Source of the DNA: Dietzia psychralcaliphila
Lineage (GTDB): Bacteria > Actinomycetota > Actinomycetes > Mycobacteriales > Mycobacteriaceae
Assembly: GCF_003096095.1 (NCBI RefSeq)
Contig: NZ_CP015453.1
Coordinates: forward strand, 1,240,001 to 1,304,000
Length of the DNA stretch: 64,000 nucleotides
Direction: 5' to 3'
Shown: in pieces, positions 55,581-64,000 of the stretch
How positions within the stretch are numbered: the stretch's first letter is position 1
Layout: every line of letters begins with the position of its first letter
Program-made: the position numbers and the translations under genes
Notes under the pieces: model-generated
Databases searched by the model: none
What the model was told of the DNA's origin: nothing
What the model saw: only the letters and a program-made list of their open reading frames with translations

Positions 55581-57689
55581 ATGACCCTCCCGACCTCCGA
55601 ACCCCGCCGCCACCCGCTGCTCGACGAGTCGCCGCTGCCGTACGGACTGCCCGACTTCGCGGCGATCGACGAGGCGGACCTGGAGCCGGCTATCCGGACG
55701 GCGATCGACGACCACGCGGCCGAGGTCGCGGCCATCGTGGCCAACCCGGAGTCGCCGACCGTCCACAACACGGTCATCGCCCTCGAACAGTCGGGCCAGG
55801 CGCTCCACCGTGTGCTGTCGGTGTTCTACGGACTCCTCGGTCCGGATGCGACCCCCGCCCGGCTCGACGTGGACCGGGTGGTCTCGCCACTGCTGGCCGC
55901 GCACGGCTCGGCCGTCATGACCGACCCGGGTCTCTACTCACGTGTCGACGCCGTCCATTCGGCGTTGGAGGCGGGGGAGCTGGAGGTCGACGACGAGACC
56001 GACCGTCTGATCCGCCGGCACCACCGCGATCTGATCCGTGCGGGTGCGGCGCTCGACGACTCCGGCCGCGCTCGGCTGACGGCCATCGACACCCGGCTGG
56101 CCGAACTGACCACCGCGTTCGGCGAGAACCTGCTCGCCTCCACCGCCGAGCTCGCCGTCCCCGTGACCGAGGAGGCCGAGCTCGCGGGCCTGCCGGCATC
56201 CATGCTGTCGACGCTCGCCGCCACCGCTGCGGAGGCGGGCCGGGACGGGTGGCTCATTCCCCTGGGCCTGCCCACGGTTCAGCCGATCTCGGCGTGGCTG
56301 GACCACCAGGGCCTCCGGCGGCGCGTCATGGAGGCCTCGCTGCGACGGGGGTCGACCCCGGATCACGACAACTCCCCGATCGTCCTGGAGATAGTCCGGC
56401 TCCGCGCCGAGCGTGCGCAACTGCTGGGCCTGGGCTGCCACGCCGAGCACGTCCTCGCCGTGGAGACGGCCGGTTCGCCCGACGCGGCACGAGGTCTGCT
56501 GCTCGACGTGGTCGACGCCGCTGTCACCAATGCCCGCAACGAGGCCAAGGACCTGCTCGGCGGAGAGGACCGCGAGTTGAACCCGGCCGACTGGGCCTGG
56601 GAGTCCGAGCGGCTGCGCGCCGACCGCTACCAGGTGGACGACGCTCGCGTCCGGCCGTACTTCGAGCTCGAACGGGTGCTCCGTGACGCGGTCATGTACT
56701 CGGCCTCCGAGCTCTACGGCCTGCGCTTCGTCGAGCGGCCGGACCTGCGCGGATTCCTGCCGGACGTCCGCGTGATCGAGGTCTTCGACGACCAGCGGAG
56801 CCAGCCCGACGCCGGGATCGGTCTACTGCTCCTCGACTACTACGCCCGCCCGACCAAGCGGGGCGGGGCCTGGATGAGCTCGTTCCGCGACCAGTCCCGG
56901 CTCCTGGACTCGCGGCCCGTCGTCGTCAACGTCATGAACCTGTCCCGCCCCGCGGCCGGTGAGCCGAAGCTGCTCACCATGGACGAGGTCACCACGATGT
57001 TCCACGAGTTCGGGCACGCCCTGCACGGCCTGCTGTCGGATGTGGAGTACCCGGTGTTCTCGGGTACCTCGGTGCCCCGGGACTTCGTCGAGTTCCCCTC
57101 GCAGGTCAACGAGATGTGGGCGCGCCGACCGGAGATGCTCGCGCGATACGCCCGCCACGTGGAGTCCGGGGAGACGATCGGTCAGGACCTCGTCGCGCGC
57201 ATGCGGGAGGCCGAACGCTTCGGCGAGGGGCAGGCGACCGTCGAGTACCTCGCCGCCGCCCTGCTCGACCTGGCCTGGCACTCGCTCACGCTAGAGGAGG
57301 CCGAGGCGGTCACCGACGTGGACGAGTTCGAGGCGAGGGTGCTGGCGGACGCGGGGCTCGACGTCCCCGGCGTGGAACCCAGGTACCGATCACGGTACTT
57401 CCAGCACATCTTCGCCGGCGGGTACTCGGCCGCCTACTACTCGTACTTCTGGGCGGAGGTCCTCGACGCGGACGCCGCCGAGTGGTTCGCCGAACATGGG
57501 GGACTGCAGCGTTCCTCGGGTGAGGCGATGCGTCGTGAGGTGCTGTCGCGGGGCGGAGCGATCGACTTCCTCGACGCCTACCGCGCCATGCGCGGGTCGG
57601 ACCCGAGTCCGTCGGCTCTGCTCCGTCGCCGAGGCCTCGACAGTTCGGTGGTGGGCGGCCGCGAGGTCGCTGCCGCCGGGCGGTCGTAG
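55581..57689 (+). CDS. M3 family metallopeptidase (Dcp/oligopeptidase A-like)
   Basis: A 702-residue zinc peptidase degrading short peptides in the cytoplasm. The HExxH site is in TMFHEFGHALHG, with the downstream third ligand Glu in the FVEFPSQVNEMWA segment. FAGGYSAAYYSYFWAEVLDADAAEWF is typical of the C-terminal region of the family. No signal peptide. ATG at 55581. Confidence 0.93.
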   Translation: MTLPTSEPRRHPLLDESPLPYGLPDFAAIDEADLEPAIRTAIDDHAAEVAAIVANPESPTVHNTVIALEQSGQALHRVLSVFYGLLGPDATPARLDVDRVVSPLLAAHGSAVMTDPGLYSRVDAVHSALEAGELEVDDETDRLIRRHHRDLIRAGAALDDSGRARLTAIDTRLAELTTAFGENLLASTAELAVPVTEEAELAGLPASMLSTLAATAAEAGRDGWLIPLGLPTVQPISAWLDHQGLRRRVMEASLRRGSTPDHDNSPIVLEIVRLRAERAQLLGLGCHAEHVLAVETAGSPDAARGLLLDVVDAAVTNARNEAKDLLGGEDRELNPADWAWESERLRADRYQVDDARVRPYFELERVLRDAVMYSASELYGLRFVERPDLRGFLPDVRVIEVFDDQRSQPDAGIGLLLLDYYARPTKRGGAWMSSFRDQSRLLDSRPVVVNVMNLSRPAAGEPKLLTMDEVTTMFHEFGHALHGLLSDVEYPVFSGTSVPRDFVEFPSQVNEMWARRPEMLARYARHVESGETIGQDLVARMREAERFGEGQATVEYLAAALLDLAWHSLTLEEAEAVTDVDEFEARVLADAGLDVPGVEPRYRSRYFQHIFAGGYSAAYYSYFWAEVLDADAAEWFAEHGGLQRSSGEAMRREVLSRGGAIDFLDAYRAMRGSDPSPSALLRRRGLDSSVVGGREVAAAGRS

Positions 57690-57698
57690 GATCGATCC

Positions 57699-57908
57699 GT
57701 GACGGCATTCCTCGAGTTCTGGGACAGGGTCGAACTCTGGCTCGCCACCCTGCCGTTCCCGCTTCAGGTGTTCATCATGCTCGCCGCGGGAGTCCCGCTC
57801 TTCTTCCTGGTCGCAGTGGGCGTCGAGCGTGTGGCGGATGTGCTCGTGCACCGGTTCCGGGGGCTGGTCGCCTCCGGGGACGCCGACACCGGGAAGGAGG
57901 TCCTCTGA
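57699..57908 (+). CDS. Small single-span membrane protein, 69 aa
   Basis: 69 residues with one strong membrane helix (LPFPLQVFIMLAAGVPLFFLVAVGVERVADVL) and a basic C-terminal side (VHRFRGL). GTG start at 57699, nine bases after the peptidase stop. No family recognised. The stop overlaps the next small ORF by one base. Confidence 0.65.
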   Translation: MTAFLEFWDRVELWLATLPFPLQVFIMLAAGVPLFFLVAVGVERVADVLVHRFRGLVASGDADTGKEVL

Positions 57909-57991
57909 TGCCCCGGTCGCGTGTGACTCTCGCCCTGATCCTGCTGATCGCGCTCGTCGTGATCGCGTGGCTCCTCCTCGACGTATTCTGA
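57908..57991 (+). CDS. Candidate 27-residue membrane peptide
   Basis: ATG at 57908 shares its A with the preceding TGA (TGATG) and the frame ends at TGA 57989-57991. The product is MPRSRVTLALILLIALVVIA plus a short WLLLDVF end: a basic start and one hydrophobic helix. Coupling to the 69-residue membrane protein and GC-rich codon choice favour a real gene, but no homologue is known to me. Confidence 0.5.
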   Translation: MPRSRVTLALILLIALVVIAWLLLDVF

Positions 57992-58037
57992 GGAGAAGCG
58001 GTCCGCGGAACCCACTCTGCGGGCCGGACTACGGACG

Positions 58038-58049
58038 TACACTCCCTCC
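58038..58049 (+). promoter_or_regulatory. Putative -10 for the WS/DGAT gene
   Basis: TACACT at 58038-58043 ends six bases before the ATG at 58050, fitting a leaderless start. Confidence 0.4.
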
Positions 58050-60509
58050 ATGCAGCGCCTGAGTGGACTTGACGCCAGCTTTCTCTACTTCGAGACCAGA
58101 GCCCAGCTCCTGCACGTGTGCGGCCTGATAGTGCTCGACGGATCCGAGATGAACGGTGGATATTCGTTCGACGCGCTCCGGGCCGAACTGGCCCGCCGGG
58201 TCACCGGGATGCCCGGCTTCCGGCGCAAGCTGCACGACTCGCTGCTGAACATCGACCACCCGGTCTGGGTCGAGGCCGAGGACTTCAACATCGACCACCA
58301 TCTGCACCGGGTGGGCCTCCCGGAACCGGGCGGGGACGAGGTGCTCGCGGAGCTCTGCGGCCACCTGGCCAGCCAGCCGATCGACCGGTCGATGCCGCTG
58401 TGGCAGATGTATGTCATCGAGGGGTTGCCCGACGGTCGGTTCGCCGTCTTCGCCAAGATGCACCACTCGACAGTCGACGGCGTCACGGGTGCCAACATGA
58501 TGTCTCAGCTGTGCTCGCTCACCCCGGACGATCCATCGCTCGACCAGGAACTGGTGGAGGAGACCGCGGGCGGGTCGGGAGCCCTCGAACTGGCCGTGGG
58601 TGGCGCGTTGTCCCGACTGGCCACGCCGTGGCGGCTTGCCTCGCTGCTCCCGGGAACCCTGGGGGTCCTGCCGTCGTGGATCAACAGGGCCCGCAAGGGA
58701 CTCGCCATGCCGGCGCCGTTCACCGCGCCCCGCACGCCGTTCAACCGCACCATCACGGGGCATCGGTCCATCTCGTACGCGAGTGTGGACCTGGATCAGA
58801 TCAAGCGGATCAAGAACGCCTTCGGCACCACCGTCAACGACGTCGTGCTGGCCCTCTGCTCGACCGCCCTGCGCACGTACCTCGATGACCTGGACGAACT
58901 GCCGCCGAAGCCCCTCATCGCGATGGTCCCGATGTCCGTGCACTCCGCGGAGTCGCGCCCCGGTACCAACCGGGTGTCGGGCATGTTCATGTCGCTGGCC
59001 ACGGACATCGACGACCCGGTCGAGCGGCTCGAGTCGATCCGGGACGCCAACACCGTGGCCAAGGACCATACCGACGCGCTCGACGCCAATCTCCTGACCG
59101 ACTGGGCGCAGTTCGCCGCGCCGTCGGTGTTCGGTTCCGCGGTCCGGATGTACTCGCGTCTGAGGCTCTCCGAGCGCCACCCGGTGGTGCACAACCTCAT
59201 CATCTCCAACGTGCCCGGACCCAACATCCCCCTCTACTTCCTCGGAGCCCGGGTCACGAAGATGCTGCCGATGGGCCCGGTCTTCCACGGCGCCGGACTC
59301 AACTGCACGGTGATGTCACTGGACGGGGAGCTGCACTTCGGGTTCATCGCCTGCAAGGACCTCGTTCCCGACCCCTGGCCCCTGGCGAGGGCGGTGGATG
59401 AGGCCATGGAGGTGTTCGTCGCCGCCGCCGAGGAACGCGAGGCGAGCGGAGCCCCCACCGCGGAGCGGATGTCCGCGGCCGAGTTGGCGCAGTTGCGGAA
59501 GGACTTGAAGAAGGCGGGTCGCCAGTCGTCGGGACGCAAGGGGGCCGCCGCCACAGAGTCTTCTGACGAAGCGGGAACCGCGACGAAGGCTCCGGCGACG
59601 AAGGCGCCCGCGAAGAAGGCGCCCGCGAAGAAGGCGCCGGCCAAGAAGGCGCCCGCGAAGAAGGCCCCGGCGAAGAAGGCTCCGGCCATGTCGACCGAGC
59701 TGGCGGAGCTCCCGAGCACGTCGACGGAGCTGGCCGAGACCTCCGGAAGCTCGACCGGCGTGGCCGAAGCCGCCGCCACGACGCCGCCGGCTGAGACGAC
59801 GGCCGCCAAAAAGACCGCGGCCAAGAAGAGCCCCGCCAGGAAGACCGCAGCCACGAAGACCGCAGCCACGAAGACTGCGGCCACGAAGACTGCGGCCGAG
59901 ACGAAGCCCTCCGCGAAACAGGCTGCGGCCAAGAAGAGCCCCGCCAAGAAGAGCCCCGCCAAGAAGACCGCAGCCACGACGACGTCGAGCGAGACGAAGC
60001 CGTCCGCGAAGAAGACCGCCGCCCAGACGAAGCCGTCCGCCGCGAAGCCCCCGGCCCAGAAGAAGCCCCCGGCCCAGAAGAAGCCCCCGGCCCAGAAGAA
60101 GGCCACTGCCAAGAAGGCTCCGGCCCGGAAGGCTCCGGCCCGGAAGACCGCGAGCAAGCCGACGGGATCCAAGCCCGTCTCCTCACGTACGCCCACCCCC
60201 GGATCCGCCGAGGCACCCACCCCTGCGCCCGACACCGACCCCGACACCGCGCCCGCCACACCGACGTACAGCGCTCCCGTCGCCACCCCCGTCGGAGGCC
60301 CCGAAGGCCCGGCATCCGGCACTGTGGGCTCCGTGACCAGACCAGACAACGCGCCCGCGGCCGAGCCTGCACCAGGTACCGAGCCGGCCTCCGACGTCGC
60401 CACGCCGACCTACAGTGCGCCGGCCACCTCGGTTCCGGCCTATTCAGCGGCGACCTCCGAGCCGGGGGGCGGTGAGACCGGGAGCGACCGCGCATCCGGT
60501 CAGGCGTGA
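58050..60509 (+). CDS. Wax ester synthase/diacylglycerol acyltransferase with Lys/Ala-rich tail
   Basis: Makes wax esters or triacylglycerol from acyl-CoA. Residues 1-470 are a complete WS/DGAT: MQRLSGLDASFLYFE start, the catalytic MHHSTVDG (HHxxxDG), PLWQMYVIEGL and the C-terminal NVPGPNIPLYFLGA motif. Residues about 500-730 are a histone H1-like tail of AKKAPAKKA, TAATKTAA and AQKKPP repeats, followed by a Pro/Ala/Thr-rich end of about 90 residues. The tail makes the protein 819 residues, against roughly 450-480 for the family. A membrane- or lipid-droplet-bound enzyme with a strongly basic tail could bind nucleic acid; this is inferred. The hemW GTG overlaps the stop. Confidence 0.9.
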   Translation: MQRLSGLDASFLYFETRAQLLHVCGLIVLDGSEMNGGYSFDALRAELARRVTGMPGFRRKLHDSLLNIDHPVWVEAEDFNIDHHLHRVGLPEPGGDEVLAELCGHLASQPIDRSMPLWQMYVIEGLPDGRFAVFAKMHHSTVDGVTGANMMSQLCSLTPDDPSLDQELVEETAGGSGALELAVGGALSRLATPWRLASLLPGTLGVLPSWINRARKGLAMPAPFTAPRTPFNRTITGHRSISYASVDLDQIKRIKNAFGTTVNDVVLALCSTALRTYLDDLDELPPKPLIAMVPMSVHSAESRPGTNRVSGMFMSLATDIDDPVERLESIRDANTVAKDHTDALDANLLTDWAQFAAPSVFGSAVRMYSRLRLSERHPVVHNLIISNVPGPNIPLYFLGARVTKMLPMGPVFHGAGLNCTVMSLDGELHFGFIACKDLVPDPWPLARAVDEAMEVFVAAAEEREASGAPTAERMSAAELAQLRKDLKKAGRQSSGRKGAAATESSDEAGTATKAPATKAPAKKAPAKKAPAKKAPAKKAPAKKAPAMSTELAELPSTSTELAETSGSSTGVAEAAATTPPAETTAAKKTAAKKSPARKTAATKTAATKTAATKTAAETKPSAKQAAAKKSPAKKSPAKKTAATTTSSETKPSAKKTAAQTKPSAAKPPAQKKPPAQKKPPAQKKATAKKAPARKAPARKTASKPTGSKPVSSRTPTPGSAEAPTPAPDTDPDTAPATPTYSAPVATPVGGPEGPASGTVGSVTRPDNAPAAEPAPGTEPASDVATPTYSAPATSVPAYSAATSEPGGGETGSDRASGQA
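59581..60150. repeat. Lys/Ala repeat-encoding tract
   Basis: Tandem 12-18-base units rich in AAGAAG and GCG/GCC (most regular at about 59584-59690, with further runs near 59815-60130) encode AKKAP, AATKT and AQKKPP repeats in frame. Such arrays can expand or contract by slippage without shifting the frame. Confidence 0.85.
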
Positions 60510-61723
60510 CGACCGGGGTCACCGATCCAACCGGCCTCGCCCTCTCCCCGCCGCCGCGCGACCCGCGGGCACCGTTCGGCATCTACCTCCACGTCCCGTT
60601 CTGTGCCTCCCGGTGTGGCTACTGCGACTTCAACACCTACACGGCCGGCGAACTCGGGTCCGCGACCTCGCCCGCCGACTGGGAGCGCGCCGCTGCACTG
60701 GAGATCGAGCGGGCCGCGTCGGTCCTGGCCGGGTCGGGTACCCCGCCGACGGTCGACACGGTCTTCGTCGGCGGCGGGACACCGTCTCTGGTGGGGGCCG
60801 AGGTCCTGGTGGGGATGCTCGAGCGCATCCGGTCGACGTTCGGCCTCACGCCCGGCGCCGAGGTGACCACCGAGAGCAACCCCGAGTCCACCTCGCCGGA
60901 GTTCTTCGAACGACTCCGCGAGGGCGGGTTCACCCGGATCTCGCTGGGGATGCAGTCCACAGCGGCGCATGTCCTGCGCGTACTGGACCGTGCCCACACC
61001 CCGGGCCGCCCACAGGAGGCGGTGGCCGAGGCGACCCGCGCAGGGTTCGACCACGTCAACCTCGACGTGATCTACGGGACTCCGGGGGAGACCGACGACG
61101 ACCTCGCCCGCACCCTCGACGCCGTGGTCGACGCAGGTGTGGACCACGTGTCCGCCTATTCGCTCATCGTCGAGGACGGCACCGCCCTGGCCCGGAGGAT
61201 CCGGCGGGGAGAGCTGCCCGGGACCGTCGACGACGTGCTGGCCGACCGCTACGAGCAGGTGGCGGAGCGACTGTCACGGTCGGGCTTCCACTGGTACGAG
61301 GTCTCCAACTTTGCGACCGACGAGGCGGGATACTGCCGCCACAACATGGGGTACTGGCGCGGTGGTGACTGGTGGGGGATCGGGCCCGGCGCACACTCCC
61401 ACGTCGCCGGTGCCCGGTGGTGGAACCTGCGTCACCCGGCCCGGTACGCCGCGGCCTGCGACTCCGGGGACCTGCCGGTGGAGGGCGGGGAGCGGCTCCA
61501 CGACGCCGACCGGCACCTCGAGCGGATCATGACCGGCCTGCGGCTGGCCGAGGGGCTCCCCGACGGGGCGTTCACGGCGGAGGAGAGAGAGCGGGCGGAC
61601 CTCCAGGTGGAGGCGGGTCTGCTGCGGCGCCGGCCCTCGGACGGGGCCGACGGCCCCGGGTACGCGCTGACGGAGTCGGGCAGGTTGCTGGCGGACGGTG
61701 TCGTGCGCGACGTCCTCCTGTAG
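60506..61723 (+). CDS. hemW: Radical SAM heme chaperone HemW
   Basis: A 405-residue radical SAM protein with the 4Fe-4S motif CxxxCxxC (CASRCGYCDF), the GGGTPSLVG SAM segment and the HemW-type C-terminal sequence YCRHNMGYWRGGDWWGIGPGAHSH. Formerly annotated as oxygen-independent coproporphyrinogen III oxidase; HemW members insert heme into client proteins. The GTG at 60506 overlaps the acyltransferase stop (GTGA). Immediately ahead of hrcA-dnaJ, as in many Gram-positive bacteria. Confidence 0.92.
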   Translation: MTTGVTDPTGLALSPPPRDPRAPFGIYLHVPFCASRCGYCDFNTYTAGELGSATSPADWERAAALEIERAASVLAGSGTPPTVDTVFVGGGTPSLVGAEVLVGMLERIRSTFGLTPGAEVTTESNPESTSPEFFERLREGGFTRISLGMQSTAAHVLRVLDRAHTPGRPQEAVAEATRAGFDHVNLDVIYGTPGETDDDLARTLDAVVDAGVDHVSAYSLIVEDGTALARRIRRGELPGTVDDVLADRYEQVAERLSRSGFHWYEVSNFATDEAGYCRHNMGYWRGGDWWGIGPGAHSHVAGARWWNLRHPARYAAACDSGDLPVEGGERLHDADRHLERIMTGLRLAEGLPDGAFTAEERERADLQVEAGLLRRRPSDGADGPGYALTESGRLLADGVVRDVLL

Positions 61724-61734
61724 AACCGCTGGCC

Positions 61735-61740
61735 TAGAAT
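61735..61740 (+). promoter_or_regulatory. Possible -10 of the hrcA transcript
   Basis: TAGAAT at 61735-61740 lies 33 bases before the hrcA ATG. No CIRCE inverted repeat (TTAGCACTC type), the usual HrcA operator, is visible in the 50-base gap. Confidence 0.35.
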
Positions 61741-61773
61741 CGTCAGTACCCAGGGCGCGAGGAGGAGGATCCG

Positions 61774-62814
61774 ATGTCGAGCACGGCCGATCGCAGGACC
61801 GACGTCCTTCGTGCGATCGTCTCCGACTACATCGCCTCGCACGAGCCGGTCGGCTCCAAGACACTGGTCGACCGCCATTCCCTGGGGGTGTCCAGCGCGA
61901 CGATCCGCAACGACATGGCGGTGCTCGAGGCGGAGGGCTTCATCGTCCAGCCCCACACCAGTTCCGGCCGGATCCCCACGGAGAAGGGCTACCGCCACTT
62001 CGTCGATTCGATCGAGGAGATCACGCCGCTGTCGCGCGCCCAGCGACGCGCTATCCAGGCGTTCCTCGAGGGCGCGGTCGACCTGGACGACGTCCTCCGG
62101 CGGGCGGTGAGGTTGCTGTCCCAGCTCACCCGCCAGGTCGCCGTGGTCCAGTACCCGGTCCTGGGCAGTTGCACCGTGCGCCACCTCGAGGTGGTGAGCC
62201 TGGCCCCCACCCGACTGTTGTTGGTGTTGATCACGGACACCGGCCGCGTGGACCAGCGGACCGTCGAGCTGGCCGCCCCGCTGACGGACGGCGATCTGTC
62301 CGAACTCCGGACCCTCCTCTCGGAGGCGGTGGCGGACAAGCGCCTCAGTGAGGCATCGAAGGCGCTGACCGCCACGCCGGAACGCGCCCGCCCCGACTAC
62401 CGCGACGCCGCGGAGCGGTGCGTGACGGTACTGGTGGAGACACTGGTGGAGCAGCCGGACGACCGCATCGTCCTGGGAGGAACCGCCAACCTCACCCGTA
62501 GTGCGGCCGACTTCGACGGATCCCTCAGGTCGGTCCTCGAGGCGTTGGAGGAGCAGGTCGTGATCCTGCGGTTGCTCTCGGCGGCCCAGTCCGTGGGGAT
62601 GGGAGGCCCCGGCGGGGTCACCGTCCAGATCGGCGAGGAGACCCGGGCGGCGGAGATCCGCGGCGCGTCGGTGGTGTCCTCCGTGTACGGCTCCGAGCGC
62701 CAGATGCTCGGCGGGATGGGGGTGCTCGGGCCCACGAGGATGGACTACCCGGGAACAATCGCCTCGGTCGCCGCTGTTGCCCACTACGTGGGCGAGATCC
62801 TGTCCGGGCACTGA
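61774..62814 (+). CDS. hrcA: Heat-inducible transcription repressor HrcA
   Basis: Represses chaperone genes by binding CIRCE elements. 346 residues: an N-terminal winged helix ([41 protein letters not shown]), [14 protein letters not shown], and a C-terminal GAF-like effector domain ([22 protein letters not shown]). AGGAGGAGG ahead of the ATG is a strong ribosome binding site. Its own promoter lacks a visible CIRCE; in this order the main targets are the groEL genes elsewhere. Confidence 0.95.
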   Translation: MSSTADRRTDVLRAIVSDYIASHEPVGSKTLVDRHSLGVSSATIRNDMAVLEAEGFIVQPHTSSGRIPTEKGYRHFVDSIEEITPLSRAQRRAIQAFLEGAVDLDDVLRRAVRLLSQLTRQVAVVQYPVLGSCTVRHLEVVSLAPTRLLLVLITDTGRVDQRTVELAAPLTDGDLSELRTLLSEAVADKRLSEASKALTATPERARPDYRDAAERCVTVLVETLVEQPDDRIVLGGTANLTRSAADFDGSLRSVLEALEEQVVILRLLSAAQSVGMGGPGGVTVQIGEETRAAEIRGASVVSSVYGSERQMLGGMGVLGPTRMDYPGTIASVAAVAHYVGEILSGH

Positions 62815-62879
62815 CGCCCGTAGCCTCACCCGGGACCAGTTCTTCCACTTGACCAATTTCACTTGACGAAAGGCGACAC

Positions 62880-64000
62880 GTGTCACGCGACTACTACGGG
62901 ACCCTCGGGGTCGATCGGGGTGCCTCGGAGTCCGAGATCAAGCGCGCCTACCGCAAGCTCGCCCGCGAGCTGCACCCCGACGTCAACCCGTCGGACGAGG
63001 CGCGTGAGCGGTTCACCGAGATCACCGCGATGTACGAGGTCCTCACGGACCCCGAGAAGCGACGCGTCGTGGACATGGGCGGCGATCCCCTCGACTCGTC
63101 GCCCGGAGGCGGATACGGCGGCGGCTTCGGAGGCGGAGGGTTCGGCAGCGGTGGTGGCCTGGGCGACGTGTTCGAGGCGTTCTTCGGCGGCGGCGGGGGC
63201 GGTGGCGGACGTGGTCCCCGGAGCCGTGTGCAACCGGGCTCCGACGCGCTGATCCGCGTGAACCTGACCCTGGCGGAGTGCGCCACCGGCGTCACCAAGG
63301 AGATCCAGGTCGACACGGCCGTCCTCTGTGAGACCTGCCACGGCAAGGGGTCGAAGAGCGACGCGCCGCCCGCGAAGTGCGGAATGTGTCAGGGGCAGGG
63401 TGAGATCCAGTCGGTCCAGCGCTCCCTGTTGGGCAACATCATGACCAGCCGCCCGTGCCCCACCTGCGCGGGCACCGGCGAGATCATCACCGATCCGTGT
63501 GGCGACTGCACCGGCCAGGGGCGCGTCCGCAAGCGTCGCACCGTCTCGGCCAAGATCCCCGCCGGCGTAGGCGGCGGGATGCGGATCCGACTGGCCGGTC
63601 AGGGCGAGGTCGGCCCCGGTGGTGGTCCCGCCGGTGACCTCTACATCGAGGTCAACGAGCGCACCCACCCGGTGTTCGTCCGGGACGGGGAGGACCTGCA
63701 CTGCACGGTTCGCGTCCCGGTGGTGGACGCCATCCTCGGTGGCAGGGTGGACCTGGAGACCGTGGTGGGCGACGACCTCGAGATCGACATCCCGGCCGGC
63801 ATCCAGCCCGGGCACACGGTCACCCTGTCGGGTCGCGGCATGCCCCGCGTCCGCGGCGGCGGTGCCGGCGACCTCACGGTGCACATGGAGGTGGTGATCC
63901 CCGAGAAGCTGGACCGCAAGCGTCGTGATCTCGTGGAGCAGCTGCGCCGGCTCGGCGGCGACTCGGCCGAGATCGTCAACGAGGACACCGCCCGCCGAGG
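62880..64000 (+). CDS. dnaJ: Chaperone DnaJ (DnaJ2), 3' partial
   Basis: Hsp70 co-chaperone. The GTG at 62880 starts an N-terminal J domain with HPD ([10 protein letters not shown]), then a Gly-rich linker ([14 protein letters not shown]), four CxxCxGxG zinc repeats ([32 protein letters not shown]) and the substrate-binding C-terminal domains. The frame is still open at base 64000, 373 residues in; the family is about 375-390, so only a short end is missing. Second DnaJ paralogue position (after hrcA) as in mycobacteria, hence likely DnaJ2. Confidence 0.95.
   Translation, partial: MSRDYYGTLGVDRGASESEIKRAYRKLARELHPDVNPSDEARERFTEITAMYEVLTDPEKRRVVDMGGDPLDSSPGGGYGGGFGGGGFGSGGGLGDVFEAFFGGGGGGGGRGPRSRVQPGSDALIRVNLTLAECATGVTKEIQVDTAVLCETCHGKGSKSDAPPAKCGMCQGQGEIQSVQRSLLGNIMTSRPCPTCAGTGEIITDPCGDCTGQGRVRKRRTVSAKIPAGVGGGMRIRLAGQGEVGPGGGPAGDLYIEVNERTHPVFVRDGEDLHCTVRVPVVDAILGGRVDLETVVGDDLEIDIPAGIQPGHTVTLSGRGMPRVRGGGAGDLTVHMEVVIPEKLDRKRRDLVEQLRRLGGDSAEIVNEDTARR

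Noticed and set aside
61724-61773. CIRCE operator upstream of hrcA
   Set aside because: No TTAGCACTC-N9-GAGTGCTAA type inverted repeat is present.

Overview
The window is a GC-rich (about 70%) actinobacterial chromosome segment. It encodes a wax ester/triacylglycerol synthase, an actinobacterial RNase E/G, an IclR-type regulator of the beta-ketoadipate pathway, and a gene order (valS-folC-DUF4233-ndk-rne-rplU-rpmA-obg-proB ... proA-MoxR-VWA-nadD-rsfS-gpgP-degV-comEA-comEC-holA-rpsT ... lepA ... hemW-hrcA-dnaJ2) matching the order I know from Mycobacterium tuberculosis. This points to Mycobacteriales (for example Dietzia, Gordonia or Rhodococcus). The genus cannot be fixed from the sequence alone.

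Bases 1-7034 hold an aromatic degradation cluster. catA (5' end missing), catB and catC convert catechol to 3-oxoadipate enol-lactone. Convergent to them is a thiolase (pcaF-like), an IclR regulator and the enol-lactonase pcaD. Divergent from pcaD is pcaIJ. Together they take catechol to acetyl-CoA and succinyl-CoA, which enter the TCA cycle. A malate dehydrogenase gene follows, broken by a one-base frameshift.

Bases 8220-21013 are housekeeping: valS, folC, a DUF4233 membrane protein, ndk, rne, rplU, rpmA, obg and proB, many coupled by 4-base start/stop overlaps.

Bases 21010-40238 separate proB from proA and form an accessory interval: carbonic anhydrase, sirtuin, metallo-hydrolase, AAA ATPase, FAD dehydrogenase, then an AT-richer island at about 25.93-28.3 kb. 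The island holds a two-gene operon of a YVDD reverse transcriptase and a small PD-(D/E)XK-like protein, next to what looks like a truncated MFS transporter gene. After it come a P450, a TrkH/TrkA potassium system, a cation/Ca2+ exchanger, a RecQ-like helicase with a C-terminal phosphoribosyltransferase-like segment, a serine hydrolase, a methyltransferase, glutamate decarboxylase and an SDR. The RT operon is the strongest candidate for an uncharacterised (probably anti-phage) system.

Bases 40283-64000 return to conserved order: proA, a MoxR/VWA pair, nadD-rsfS-gpgP-degV, comEA-comEC-holA, rpsT, a PemK-like protein, lepA, a CGNR regulator, a TSUP permease, an M3 peptidase, two small membrane proteins, a WS/DGAT with a very long lysine/alanine tail, hemW, hrcA and dnaJ (3' end missing). 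No rRNA, tRNA, CRISPR array or insertion sequence was recognised.
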